DNA of 42,685 nt, taken from the NCBI RefSeq assembly GCF_900103735.1, contig NZ_FMXE01000039.1, positions 1 through 42,685 of the forward strand, read 5' to 3'. Shown here in pieces: positions 24,124 to 32,180 of this stretch. Every line of letters begins with the position of its first letter. Position 1 is the first letter of the stretch. The stretch comes from Algoriphagus alkaliphilus. Its GTDB lineage: Bacteria > Bacteroidota > Bacteroidia > Cytophagales > Cyclobacteriaceae. A program made the translations under genes and the position numbers. Under the pieces are notes generated by a model that did not search any database, had not been told where the DNA came from, and saw only the letters and a list, made by a program, of their open reading frames with translations.

Positions 24124-25125
24124 TCATTCCTGCGGGTTCTGATTTCTCCACAGCGTGATCCAAGCCATGATCAAAAAGGTCAATGCCCAGGTTCCCAAAA
24201 CCGTTTCCATCGCCAACCAAAGCAGAAAAAAGTAGTAAGGTACTGCCAAAACGAAACCGATCAGAAATTTCCAGGTAGCGCTGAACACCTCGTCTTCCAC
24301 GCTATTTCTTTTCCATAACCAAAGCCAATAGAGCGGCAGGTTGAAAATCTTCATCAGCTTATTATTCAAACTCCCAACAGTTGGGATAGGATTCAGGACT
24401 TTCCCTGTTTCCAAAAAGGTATGAACCTCAACTTTGGAGGTTAGATCCACCTCATTTTCTATTAATCGTTGAAGTGTATGCGCATAGTTTTCATCCGGAA
24501 TATCCACGATCAAAGACTTCAAGGCATTTTCCACACTTTTAGTCAGTTTGCCGGATTGAGAGGAAGGCATATCTACCGGTATGAATTTTCCGAAAGTGAT
24601 TCTGACTGTACTTCCGGATCGCATGTGTGCGCTAAACTGTAATCCCACAGGCAATATCACAGGGTCAAGTTCAGGGTATTTTTCCTTCAGACCAAAAGCC
24701 ATTCGGGTAAATCCTTTGCTCAATGGTCTCAGATTTCTTACCAGACTGTGACTTCCTTCTGCAAAGACAACGACTGTTCCATTTTTGCGCAGCACCTCAA
24801 AAGTCTGATCAAAAGTCTGGTGATTGTGCTGAATTGTGGAAAATCCATCCCGTACCCTGTACACAGGAAGCATCCGGATGAAATGTAGGAGTTTGGATAC
24901 TATTGGATTGGTGAATACGGCAGCTCGGGTCAGAAACCAGGGATTGAGCCGGGTGTGAGTGGCTAGCAGCAAGGGGTCAATCAATGCATTTTGATGATTG
25001 GCTACCAAGATAACCGGACGATTTTTGGGGAGATTTTCTTTGCCCTCAACGATGATTTTTTTAAAATATCCATGAAGGGATACTTTTATCAATAATCTTA
25101 AAATCGCATTAATCAGATCTTTCAT
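24124..25125 (-). CDS. PlsC-like phospholipid/glycerol acyltransferase
   Basis: A 333-residue membrane-associated acyltransferase, probably acting on lysophosphatidate or another lysolipid. Block I is VANHQNALIDPLLL, with His44 and Asp50 spaced as HX5D, a variant seen in this Bacteroidota subgroup in place of HX4D. Block II is around LPVYRVRDGF, block III VFAEGSHSLVRNLRPLSKG and block IV VILPVGLQFS. Hydrophobic helices near the C-terminus (FLIGFVLAVPYYFFLLWLAM) suggest a membrane anchor. The start is ATG at 25125, overlapping the transporter stop as ATGA, so the pair is coupled. Confidence 0.87.
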   Translation of the reverse strand: MKDLINAILRLLIKVSLHGYFKKIIVEGKENLPKNRPVILVANHQNALIDPLLLATHTRLNPWFLTRAAVFTNPIVSKLLHFIRMLPVYRVRDGFSTIQHNHQTFDQTFEVLRKNGTVVVFAEGSHSLVRNLRPLSKGFTRMAFGLKEKYPELDPVILPVGLQFSAHMRSGSTVRITFGKFIPVDMPSSQSGKLTKSVENALKSLIVDIPDENYAHTLQRLIENEVDLTSKVEVHTFLETGKVLNPIPTVGSLNNKLMKIFNLPLYWLWLWKRNSVEDEVFSATWKFLIGFVLAVPYYFFLLWLAMETVLGTWALTFLIMAWITLWRNQNPQE

Positions 25126-26024
25126 TCGCGTAATTTCCAAAGGCTGGCGATAGTCATGCCAGATATGAGATGCCAAATGCCCCACAGTGCAGTGATGATT
25201 GCCATGCCTCCAAGGCCCTCAAAGTAAGTAAAAATCAATACCAGCCCCAACCCGGAATTTTGAATTCCTGTCTCAATTGTCAGCGTTTTAATATCTGCAA
25301 TGGGTAGGCCACCGAGCTTTCCTGTCAGAAAACCAGTGCTTAAGGCAATGAAATTATGAGCGAGTACCCAAACGAAAATCATTCCGATATACTGGATAAA
25401 AATGTTAAAATTTCCGGCAAATGCCAGACCCACAAAAGCTGCAAAAATCAAAATACTCAGCGGCTTGAGGATTTTGGCGGCTTTGTCGGCGAATTTGGGG
25501 AATCTCTTATGAGTAAAAATTCCCATAATGAGCGGCAGGCCCAGGATAATACCGACTGTAAAAAAGACATCAGAAATATTCAAACTTATCTCCCGCAGCA
25601 GGAGGGAAGTGGGCTCGTAAAATCCCGCCCAAAGCGCAAAGTTCAATGGGGTACTGAAAATGGATAAAATGGAAGAAAAGCCGGTCAGACTTACCGAAAG
25701 TGCGGTATTGCCTTTGGCGAGGCTTGTCAGAAAATTAGACACATTTCCACCGGGGCATGCCGCGACCAAAAACATTCCCAACGCTACACTTGGGGGTGGC
25801 TTGATTATGGAAATCAAAACCCAAGTCAAAAACGGTAAAAGTAAAAACTGGGAAAATATCCCCATAAAAAATCCTTTGGGATTTTTCAGGAGGTATCGGA
25901 AATCCTCCCATCGCAGATCCAAGGCTACACCGTACATGATCAAGGCTAGCGCAAGATTGAGCAAGAGCAAATCGCCCTGTGAGAAGTTTAGGCGAATGGA
26001 ATCAAGCGGGTTGGAGGAGCTCAT
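25122..26024 (-). CDS. Bile acid:sodium symporter (BASS) family transporter
   Basis: A 300-residue inner-membrane protein with about nine to ten hydrophobic helices. Typical blocks are LALALIMYGVALDLRWEDFR near the start, GMFLVAACPGGNVSNFLTSL (the conserved sodium-site G-G-N-x-S-N), and ETGIQNSGLGLVLIFTYF (the E-x-Q-N crossover motif). BASS proteins carry out Na+-coupled uptake of organic anions; the bacterial substrate may be pantoate, keto acids or others and cannot be told here. It is first gene of a two-gene unit with the PlsC-like enzyme (four-base overlap). Confidence 0.9.
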   Translation of the reverse strand: MSSSNPLDSIRLNFSQGDLLLLNLALALIMYGVALDLRWEDFRYLLKNPKGFFMGIFSQFLLLPFLTWVLISIIKPPPSVALGMFLVAACPGGNVSNFLTSLAKGNTALSVSLTGFSSILSIFSTPLNFALWAGFYEPTSLLLREISLNISDVFFTVGIILGLPLIMGIFTHKRFPKFADKAAKILKPLSILIFAAFVGLAFAGNFNIFIQYIGMIFVWVLAHNFIALSTGFLTGKLGGLPIADIKTLTIETGIQNSGLGLVLIFTYFEGLGGMAIITALWGIWHLISGMTIASLWKLRE

Positions 26025-26164
26025 TACCCGAAAATCACGGGAATAGTTGATAATTCAAAATTTTAAAAATCAAGAGAAGCTTTAATAGTGTTTAAAACAA
26101 ATTTATTGAATAGTCCATGAACGGATTCCAGAGCAATTCTATCCTTGATTAAGTCCGTGAAGCC

Positions 26165-26848
26165 TTAGAACTCCCACCGCGTATAGACCCCGAAATTTTC
26201 TTTTGTAATCCGGTTTGGACCAAATTGATCCCAATTGGCTCCGAGGCCAAATCCCAATGATCCCTTTTTTACTCCTGCTCTTAGGTAAAGAAAACTCCGG
26301 TTGTGACTATTCTCCGCCAAGCTTTGATTGTAGACAAACTGTAGGCGGCTATACCAAGACCAAGTCTCGTTGATTGGTGGCTTGTATTCATATAGACCGA
26401 AAAGTTTTAAATCCTGTGCTTCATTGATCAAATAGTTGAGTACTGTGATGGCTAAAATTTCCCGATTGGCAAAGCTATGCCCCATCCCAACTAATGGGCT
26501 AAAACCAACAACAGAATTCCCTTCACCACCGGCTGCTAAGGCAAAACCCTTTTTACCGATATTGTAGTTAATCTGAAACGGAATGACCACGGAGTTTCCC
26601 ATTTTGTTGTTTTTGTCCCAATTTTCGGAGAAAACCGAAATAGCAAGCAGGTCAAACTTACTGGTAGGGGTAAACTTCTTTTTGACGATCAACTGAAAGT
26701 TGAGATGCTCCTGCCCGAAGAAAAATTCCAGAGGTATTGGAGGCGACATGGGTTTAGTTTGTGCTTTTGCTGTCCCCAAAAACATCATTAAAAAAGAAAT
26801 AAGAACAATTGAGGCGGATAAAACTTGGTTTTTTTGAAGATCGATCAT
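26165..26848 (-). CDS. Exported protein of unknown function, possibly an outer-membrane beta-barrel
   Basis: A 227-residue protein from ATG at 26848; a TTG at 26872 is possible. It has an N-terminal signal peptide (SASIVLISFLMMFLGTAKAQ). The mature part has alternating beta-type segments (FGLYEYKPPINETWSWYSRL, RSFLYLRAGVKKGSLGFGLG) and ends with aromatic VYTRWEF, as outer-membrane barrels do (final Phe). This resembles DUF6268-like outer-membrane proteins, but I am not certain of the family. It is transcribed alone, next to a Crp-type regulator gene on the same strand. Confidence 0.6.
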   Translation of the reverse strand: MIDLQKNQVLSASIVLISFLMMFLGTAKAQTKPMSPPIPLEFFFGQEHLNFQLIVKKKFTPTSKFDLLAISVFSENWDKNNKMGNSVVIPFQINYNIGKKGFALAAGGEGNSVVGFSPLVGMGHSFANREILAITVLNYLINEAQDLKLFGLYEYKPPINETWSWYSRLQFVYNQSLAENSHNRSFLYLRAGVKKGSLGFGLGANWDQFGPNRITKENFGVYTRWEF

Positions 26849-26932
26849 GATTTTGAATTTTTTCAAGTCCAAAGTTAGACCCAGTAGATTTACTGACTCT
26901 TGCCCTACAGCAATACCTTGAAGTGTTTTAGC

Positions 26933-27508
26933 TCAAAGTTCGGCTTTGATTCTGCTGAGGGTGTAGGAAGTAATGCCGAGGTATGAGGCCACAAGCCTGC
27001 TTGGAATTCGGTTCAGGATTCCGGGCTGATGGGAGAGTAGCCATTTTAGTCTTTCCAGGGCTGTTTTTCCCTGAAAATCATAAATCCGCTTTTGTGAGGT
27101 GATGTAAGCTTGTTCCAGTATGTTTTTGTAGATCAAATTGACTGACGGGACTGTCTCAACAAGTTTAAAAAAGTCAACTTTGGAGATTTTCAGCACTTCG
27201 GATTTTTCGACAGCTTGGATGTTTTCGATGGAGGGCATACCTTCAATTAGGCTAGTTAGACTCGTCCCAAATTTATTTTCAAACGCAAAATATCGGGTAA
27301 ATTCCTGGCCTTCCGGTCCTATATGGTACATCCGCAATAATCCACTAAGCACAAAGAGATTAAAGGTGCACACTTCTCCTTCCCGTAGGAGCAATTCGTT
27401 TCGCTTGACTTTTTTTAAAACAAAGAAATCCTTAAACTCGGAAAATTCCTCGGGTGACAGGTGAGTTTTAGATTGAAAATAGCTCAAAAGCTGCTCGTGG
27501 GGAGTCAT
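26933..27508 (-). CDS. Crp/Fnr-family transcriptional regulator
   Basis: A 191-residue regulator. The N-terminal cyclic-nucleotide-binding-like domain reads KRNELLLREGEVCTFNLFVL, SGLLRMYHIGPEGQEFTRYF and a long dimerisation helix. The C-terminal helix-turn-helix is PSRLVASYLGITSYTLSRIK. The usual phosphate-binding R-S-A of cAMP sites is absent, as in most Bacteroidota relatives, so the effector is unknown. It is divergent from the VOC-family gene at 27621 with about 110 bases between, and may control it. Confidence 0.88.
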   Translation of the reverse strand: MTPHEQLLSYFQSKTHLSPEEFSEFKDFFVLKKVKRNELLLREGEVCTFNLFVLSGLLRMYHIGPEGQEFTRYFAFENKFGTSLTSLIEGMPSIENIQAVEKSEVLKISKVDFFKLVETVPSVNLIYKNILEQAYITSQKRIYDFQGKTALERLKWLLSHQPGILNRIPSRLVASYLGITSYTLSRIKAEL

Positions 27509-27620
27509 TTCAATTTTTTGGGTTTATTCAACAGCTGAAGTTAAATCCTGTAAATGGGATTGCAACTAGAAGTGGTCATTTGCTATCAAATCTTCTTAAA
27601 TTTAAGCAAGACTTAACACC

Positions 27621-27980
27621 ATGCTAGCCAATCTCCAGGTAATTCCACGGCTTCCAGCCATCAATTTAGAAGAAACTCAATCTTACTTTGAAAATGCTTT
27701 GGGTTTTACCCTTATCAGTCGCTATCCTGAATATTTGATCATGAAAAGCGGAACTACGGAGCTACACTTTTTTGAATTTAAAGAGTTGGATCCGCTCAAC
27801 AATTATTCGATGATTTACATTCGTGTGGCTGAGGGGATCGAACAGCTCTACCAAGATTTAGAAAGATCAGGAGCGATGATGCATCCAAACGGAAAATTGG
27901 AGGTGAAACTCTGGGGTGTTAAAGAATTTGCAATTTTAGATCCCAATCATACCTTACTGACTTTTGGTCAATTGATTTAA
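27621..27980 (+). CDS. VOC-family (glyoxalase/bleomycin-resistance-like) protein
   Basis: A 119-residue single VOC domain. It reads VIPRLPAINLEETQSYFENA, LGFTLISRYPEYLIMKSGTT and ELHFFEF, ending VKEFAILDPNHTLLTFGQ. The glutamate in E-L-H-F-F-E and the D-P-N-H end follow the betaalphabetabetabeta fold of bleomycin-resistance-type dimers. It could bind a small ligand or act in resistance; no substrate can be inferred. It is divergent from a Crp-type regulator. Confidence 0.85.
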   Translation: MLANLQVIPRLPAINLEETQSYFENALGFTLISRYPEYLIMKSGTTELHFFEFKELDPLNNYSMIYIRVAEGIEQLYQDLERSGAMMHPNGKLEVKLWGVKEFAILDPNHTLLTFGQLI

Positions 27981-28156
27981 AGAATAATAAACTTCACCAA
28001 ACCTGATCAATGATTGCTCCGGAGATAATCTTGGTTTCCTAGGTTCTCAAGGAATTGAAAGTGATGAAATTACCAATTGGAAAGTGATCTGGAAATCAAC
28101 CGAAAGTACTTGTTTTCCTAAAGACTAAATTTAGATTCAAAAAAAGAAAAATGAGT

Positions 28157-28876
28157 TTAGTTTCTGGTCACCTTGCCGATACCATTGATTTCTTCCTTGA
28201 TCACGTTGGGATTGCCGGTATAGCTGACCGCCCCGATTCCATCCACAATCAGGGAGAGGTCACCTTCACAATGAACTGCCACTCGGCCGATTCCGGAGGT
28301 TTTGAGGGTCATAGTCTGTGCAATCAAATCTGATGCGTCCACATTGCCCATCCCGTCATTGGTTAGATTTATCTCATCAGTTTTTCCCTTCAAGTTGATG
28401 TTTCCCAACATGGCAAAGTCAGCGTCAATTTTTTTGGCAATCAGCTCAAGTTTAAGATTGCCCATGCCATCTCCTTTGATTTTAATGTCATTTACAATAA
28501 ATGGGGTCTCGGTTTTTATGTTGCCCACACCTTCGAAAGCAAAATTCTCCAGATCGCCCAAGGTCAAATAGACATCGAGGGATGAGTTTTTGTTGAAAAA
28601 CTTCTCATTTACTTTTTCAAAGTCCAATTCCAACCAGTCGCCATTTCGATTCACTTTTAATTTTTGCACCAAAGCTTCATCACCTTCAATCCTAAGTGCC
28701 GGTTTATCGCCTTGAGAAAGGTAAAGATTGAAGATACCGCTAACCTTTAATTTGGATGCACCCTCGATTTCCCGCTCATCACTGACATGATTTTCAGATT
28801 TGCTGTTGAAATTGCCGGTGCAGGATTGGAAGCTTACTGCCAATAGGAGTAGAATAATGGATAAGTTGGTTTTCAT
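28157..28876 (-). CDS. GIN-domain (DUF2807) lipoprotein
   Basis: A 239-residue lipoprotein with signal MKTNLSIILLLLAVSFQSCT, lipobox F-Q-S-C, so lipidated at Cys19. The mature protein is a right-handed beta-helix of the GIN type: it opens with REIEGASKLKVSGIFNLYLS and carries repeated G-x-G-N motifs (FEGVGNIKTE, GDGMGNLKLE, NDGMGNVDAS, TSGIGRVAVH, VDGIGAVSYT, NGIGKVTRN). Such proteins are common Bacteroidota envelope proteins without a defined activity. It is a single gene. Confidence 0.88.
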   Translation of the reverse strand: MKTNLSIILLLLAVSFQSCTGNFNSKSENHVSDEREIEGASKLKVSGIFNLYLSQGDKPALRIEGDEALVQKLKVNRNGDWLELDFEKVNEKFFNKNSSLDVYLTLGDLENFAFEGVGNIKTETPFIVNDIKIKGDGMGNLKLELIAKKIDADFAMLGNINLKGKTDEINLTNDGMGNVDASDLIAQTMTLKTSGIGRVAVHCEGDLSLIVDGIGAVSYTGNPNVIKEEINGIGKVTRN

Positions 28877-29032
28877 AGCTTGTGGGATTGGATTATATTA
28901 AATAGTAACCGGGATTCTCTGACTCGAATTTAGCGATCTTCTATGCAAAAGCCGAATACTTGATCTCAGTGATTTATTTCGAAAAAAACTGCCTAGAATG
29001 AGCAGTAAAAAATGTGGTTTGGATAAAAAAGA

Positions 29033-29067
29033 AAATTCCCGTTCAGATTAGATCCGAACGGGAATTT
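29033..29067 (-). terminator. Intrinsic terminator of the cold-shock gene
   Basis: AAATTCCCGTTC (29033-29044) pairs perfectly with 29056-29067. On the minus strand the stem is followed by TTTTCTTTTTT. It sits 24 bases beyond the cold-shock stop codon. Confidence 0.8.
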
Positions 29068-29091
29068 GATGATACAAAAAAACAGAATCGC

Positions 29092-29283
29092 TTAAGCGAC
29101 CTTTACATTAATTGCATTCATTCCTTTTTTGCCTCGCTCTGTGTCAAAGGTAACTTTGTCGCCTTCGCGGATAGTGTCTATAAGACCACTTACGTGTACA
29201 AAAATTTCCTCTCCTGAGGCATTGTCAACGATGAAACCAAATCCCTTGGTTTCGTTGAAGAATTTTACTGTTCCGGTATTCAT
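29092..29283 (-). CDS. Cold-shock domain protein (CspA family)
   Basis: A 63-residue single cold-shock domain. RNP1 is KGFGFI, within MNTGTVKFFNETKGFGFIVD, and RNP2 is EIFVHVSG. These are single-stranded nucleic-acid chaperones that melt RNA structure. The gene has more than 200 AT-rich bases upstream before the next recognised feature, so a long 5' untranslated leader, as in many cold-shock mRNAs, is possible. A strong terminator follows. Confidence 0.95.
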   Translation of the reverse strand: MNTGTVKFFNETKGFGFIVDNASGEEIFVHVSGLIDTIREGDKVTFDTERGKKGMNAINVKVA

Positions 29284-29861
29284 TTGGAAAATTTAATATG
29301 TTGATATGGCTACTTTGCCGATTCAAAACTAACTGGATTAAAAGTAAAAATTTGATTTTCAGTGATTTTTCTTTTAAAAAGTTAACAAAAAAGTTAAAAA
29401 AGTCTGTTTTTGGGCTCAATGGACTACAACCTCCCAATAAATCGCCTATAAAAAGACCCTGAAAAGGGATGAAGTTGTTCAATTCGGGTGTGAAAACCGA
29501 TACTCACTTTCTTTAATTTCGGTTTTAGACTTAAAAAAAATAAGAATTGATTTAAATTTCGTAGCTGAAAGTATATTTCAATTCTCTCAGTGAATAGTGT
29601 TGGCTAGCTTTGAGCATAAGGAAATCTCCCGGGATGTCATTTTTTGTTTTGCGTAATTATCCCTTCTGCATTCAAAGATTTAGCGGAAGAGTTTTTGTCT
29701 ATACCCAATTCCTGAATCTTAGGATTGGAAAAAATGACTTTAGTCATAAATGGCTTAAAATCGGTCAAATTCAAGGCTTTTAATTTCATTTTTGCGTTAG
29801 CAAAGGAGAGGAATGACGGATTTCTGATTTCCTTTTCAACTTTCTAATTCCACCAAATACT
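29284..29861. other. Long intergenic region, possible leader of the cold-shock mRNA
   Basis: This holds the upstream region of the cold-shock gene and the start region of the SDR gene. It is AT-rich, with T-runs near 29330-29400. No homologous reading frame was found except a weak 50-codon frame (29637-29789). A structured thermosensing leader is possible but could not be folded by eye. Confidence 0.4.
29637..29789 (-). CDS. Small open frame of uncertain reality
   Basis: From ATG at 29789 there are 50 codons, starting MKLKALNLTDFKPFMTKVIF and ending GIITQNKK. The sequence is lysine-rich and helical in character, with plausible coding amino-acid use, but no family was recognised. There is no double-glycine leader as in ribosomal peptide precursors. 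It may be a degraded gene end or a genuine small protein. It diverges from the SDR gene. Confidence 0.25.
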   Translation of the reverse strand: MKLKALNLTDFKPFMTKVIFSNPKIQELGIDKNSSAKSLNAEGIITQNKK

Positions 29862-30614
29862 ATGAGAACACTTGAAAACAAAGTCGCTATTATCACAGGA
29901 GCAGCATCAGGAATTGGCAAAGCCGCCGCTATCCTTTTTGCAAAAGAAGGTGCCAAAGTAGTCGTCTCCGACATTCAGGAAGAACTTGGAAAAGCCCTTG
30001 TTAGTGAAATTAAGGTAAGCGGAGGGGAAGCTGTTTTTTTAAAAGCAGACACCTCCATACCGGCTGAAAATGAAGCCCTGGTAACAGCTGCAATTAAGCA
30101 TTTTGGTAAATTGGATATTGCAGTGAATAATGCCGGAATCGGTGGTCCATTGGGAATGACTGCAGATTATCCCCTGGATGGATGGCAAAAAGTCATCGAT
30201 ATTAACCTTAGCGGGGTATTCTATGGGATGCATTTTCAAATTCCCGCACTGGAGAAAAACGGAGGAGGAGTGATCGTAAATATCGCCTCGATTCTGGGAA
30301 TGGCAGGCACGCGTTTCTCTCCTGCTTATGTGGCTGCCAAGCATGGCGTGGTGGGACTGACTAAGGCTACGGCACTCGAATATGCCCCAAAAAACATCCG
30401 GGTAAACTCGATCGGTCCCGGGTATATTTTGACCCCACTTTTGACCAATGCATTGGATGAGGTGACCCTGAAGCAGGTTGAGATGCTGCATCCTATCGGA
30501 CGCTTGGGGACTTCAGAAGAAGTTGCAGAACTGATTCTCTGGCTAGCATCTCCTAAATCTTCCTTTGTGACAGGATCTTATTATCCGGTGGATGGAGGTT
30601 ATTTAGCGCAGTAA
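29862..30614 (+). CDS. Short-chain dehydrogenase/reductase (SDR)
   Basis: A 250-residue NAD(P)-dependent oxidoreductase of the classical SDR family. The cofactor motif TGAASGIG is at 12-19, followed by VVSDIQEE (Asp after the second strand suggests NAD preference). NNAG precedes GGPLG, and the catalytic triad is Ser143, Tyr156, Lys160 (NIASILG, AYVAAK). The ending F-V-T-G-S-Y-Y-P-V-D-G-G-Y is typical of glucose-1-dehydrogenase-like/FabG-like members. The substrate is unknown. A terminator hairpin follows directly. Confidence 0.9.
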   Translation: MRTLENKVAIITGAASGIGKAAAILFAKEGAKVVVSDIQEELGKALVSEIKVSGGEAVFLKADTSIPAENEALVTAAIKHFGKLDIAVNNAGIGGPLGMTADYPLDGWQKVIDINLSGVFYGMHFQIPALEKNGGGVIVNIASILGMAGTRFSPAYVAAKHGVVGLTKATALEYAPKNIRVNSIGPGYILTPLLTNALDEVTLKQVEMLHPIGRLGTSEEVAELILWLASPKSSFVTGSYYPVDGGYLAQ

Positions 30615-30623
30615 AAATCCAAA

Positions 30624-30663
30624 AACACCTTCGCGATTTTAGAAACCCCGAAGGTGTTCCTTT
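30624..30663 (+). terminator. Intrinsic terminator after the SDR gene
   Basis: AACACCTTCG (30624-30633) pairs perfectly with 30649-30658 across a 15-nt loop, followed by a short C/T-rich tail (CCTTTG). It lies 10 bases after the SDR stop. Confidence 0.7.
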
Positions 30664-30822
30664 GATAAGGACGGATTTTTCAGTTTTACATTTTTTAGAT
30701 AGCTCACATAACTTTATTCCGACCGAATCAAACGCTACGACGAACAGTTCCAAAGTGTGATCACACTGACGGAGGAATTAGCGATGAATCAAGCAAGGCT
30801 GGCCGATCAGGAAATTGCCTCG

Positions 30823-30924
30823 GCTAATTCCTCCAAATTTTGCCAGTGTTGACGGAAGTGTGAAAATCCCCGAGCCTATCATTCCCCCGGCTAAGGGGGA
30901 TATTACCGTGATCAAACCCAGGCT
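30823..30924 (-). pseudogene. APC-family permease, N-terminal fragment
   Basis: The minus strand reads SLGLITVISPLAGGMIGSGI and continues FTLPSTLAKFGGIS, which is TM1 of an amino-acid permease of the arginine/agmatine antiporter type (G-x-M-I-G-S-G-I-F). No further permease sequence follows before a stop at 30778. It abuts the 5' end of a truncated ring-hydroxylase gene on the other strand, marking a deletion or inversion scar. The unrelated plus-strand frame at about 30719-30815 (YDEQFQSVITLTEELAMNQA) was not identified. Confidence 0.65.
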
Positions 30925-30926
30925 TC

Positions 30927-31427
30927 GTGTATTTTGACAATTACCTGGAGGGATTTCACATTCCTTTTGTTCACGAAAGCCTAAATGCGGTACTGGATTA
31001 TTCCCAATATGAAACGGTACTCTATCCAAATGCCAATTTGCAAATTGGACATTCCTCCGGAGGCGAGCATGTATTTGATCTTCCCCCCGAACATGAAGAT
31101 TACGGCAAGCAGATCAGCGCTTATTTTTTTTGGATATTCCCAAATATGATGTTTAATTTTTACCCTTGGGGTTGTTCGATCAATATAGTGAAACCCATCG
31201 CACTCAACCGAACGAAAGTCAGCTTTATCACCTATGTCAATGATGAAAGTAAACTGGATACCGGTGCTGGTGCAGCCTTGGACAAGGTCGAGCGGGAGGA
31301 CGAGTTTGTGGTTGAGGGAGTGTTCAAAGGAATGAATTCAAGGATATACCAGACAGGTCGATTTTCTCCCCAAATGGAAAAAGGAGTGCATCATTTTCAT
31401 AGCTTGCTGGCCCAATACATCAACTAA
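30927..31427 (+). pseudogene. Rieske-type ring-hydroxylating oxygenase alpha subunit, C-terminal catalytic domain only
   Basis: 166 residues from GTG at 30927: YFDNYLEGFHIPFVHESLNA is the mononuclear-iron block (D-N-Y-x-E-x-x-H-x-x-x-x-H), then ISAYFFWIFPNMMFNFYPWG, and the end RFSPQMEKGVHHFHSLLAQY. The N-terminal Rieske [2Fe-2S] domain (C-x-H ... C-x-x-H, about 180 residues) is missing, and the sequence upstream is an unrelated permease fragment. Without the Rieske centre the enzyme cannot receive electrons, so this is best read as a truncated pseudogene, although the remaining frame is open. Relatives include choline- and betaine-type monooxygenases. Confidence 0.8.
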
Positions 31428-31434
31428 TCATTCC

Positions 31435-31884
31435 ATGATTCTAACGCATCGAGTTAAAGCTTTTCAAGAACTCACATTAAACGAGCTTTACGAATTGTTA
31501 AAGCTGAGGTCTGAGGTATTTGTGGTAGAGCAGAATTGTGTGTTTCAGGACATGGACGATAAGGATCAGAAATGTCATCATGTGATGCTCTATTCAGATG
31601 GAGTTCTGGTAGGGTATAGTAGGCTAGTTCCTGCCGGTGTTTTCTACAAGGAAATGGCAATTGGAAGAGTCGTTACTGCGCCATCTGTCAGAGGTAAAGG
31701 ACTGGGCAAAGTGCTTATGGAATTATCTATTGACTATTGCCGTCAGCTATTTGGTCCCGGAGCCATCCGTCTCGGTGCACAAACCTACGCGCTTGGATTT
31801 TATTCTTCCTTGGGTTTCGTGGCTGAGGGAGATACCTATGATGAGGATGGAATTGAACACATCGAGATGGTCAGAAAAAACTAA
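31435..31884 (+). CDS. elaA: GNAT-family N-acetyltransferase, ElaA type
   Basis: A 149-residue acetyltransferase starting with THRVKAFQELTLNELYELLK, then LRSEVFVVEQNCVFQDMDDK (the ElaA hallmark), and the acetyl-CoA loop VTAPSVRGKGLGKVLM (R/Q-x-x-G-x-G). GFVAEGDTYDEDGIEHIEM closes the domain. ElaA-type enzymes are cytosolic N-acetyltransferases of unknown substrate. It lies seven bases after the ring-hydroxylase remnant on the same strand, so it may have shared that gene's promoter. Confidence 0.9.
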   Translation: MILTHRVKAFQELTLNELYELLKLRSEVFVVEQNCVFQDMDDKDQKCHHVMLYSDGVLVGYSRLVPAGVFYKEMAIGRVVTAPSVRGKGLGKVLMELSIDYCRQLFGPGAIRLGAQTYALGFYSSLGFVAEGDTYDEDGIEHIEMVRKN

Positions 31885-32180
31885 TGCGGCGAGTTTTTTA
31901 CTTAAAAGGAACCAAAAGATTTTTTCACCACGGAGTTTTTTTTAGCCACTAAGGACACGAAGGAGCATAAAAGTTTTTTTACCACGAACCTGCCTACCCA
32001 GGCAGGTTTTCGCAGAAAAGGACGCTGATTTTCGCAGAATATTTCCCACAGACCTGACTTCCGTCAGGCAAGTTGATAACAGAAAAAATCACGGATGGAT
32101 ACAGATTTCTAATGCCAATCTCAATTTTCTCCCGCCCTCTGTGGTTATTTTTTTTTTTTAGCAGTCTGAAGATTGCATAA
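31885..32180. repeat. Repeat-rich intergenic region
   Basis: It contains CACCACGGAG and CTCTGTGG-type tracts, two short hairpins (AACCTGCCT with AGGCAGGTT at about 31987-32010; CCTGACTTCCGTCAGG at about 32053-32068) and a T-run near 32148-32160. The motifs resemble dispersed intergenic repeats at 20.6 and 24.0 kb. No gene was seen. Confidence 0.5.

Noticed and set aside
29225..29482. 85-codon minus-strand frame overlapping the cold-shock gene
   Set aside because: It lies in another frame over the cold-shock gene start and its AT-rich upstream region, with no recognisable similarity.
31985..32070. Hairpins read as terminators of the ElaA-type gene
   Set aside because: They lie more than 100 bases from the stop, have no consistent T-run and match dispersed GCCTGCC-type repeats.
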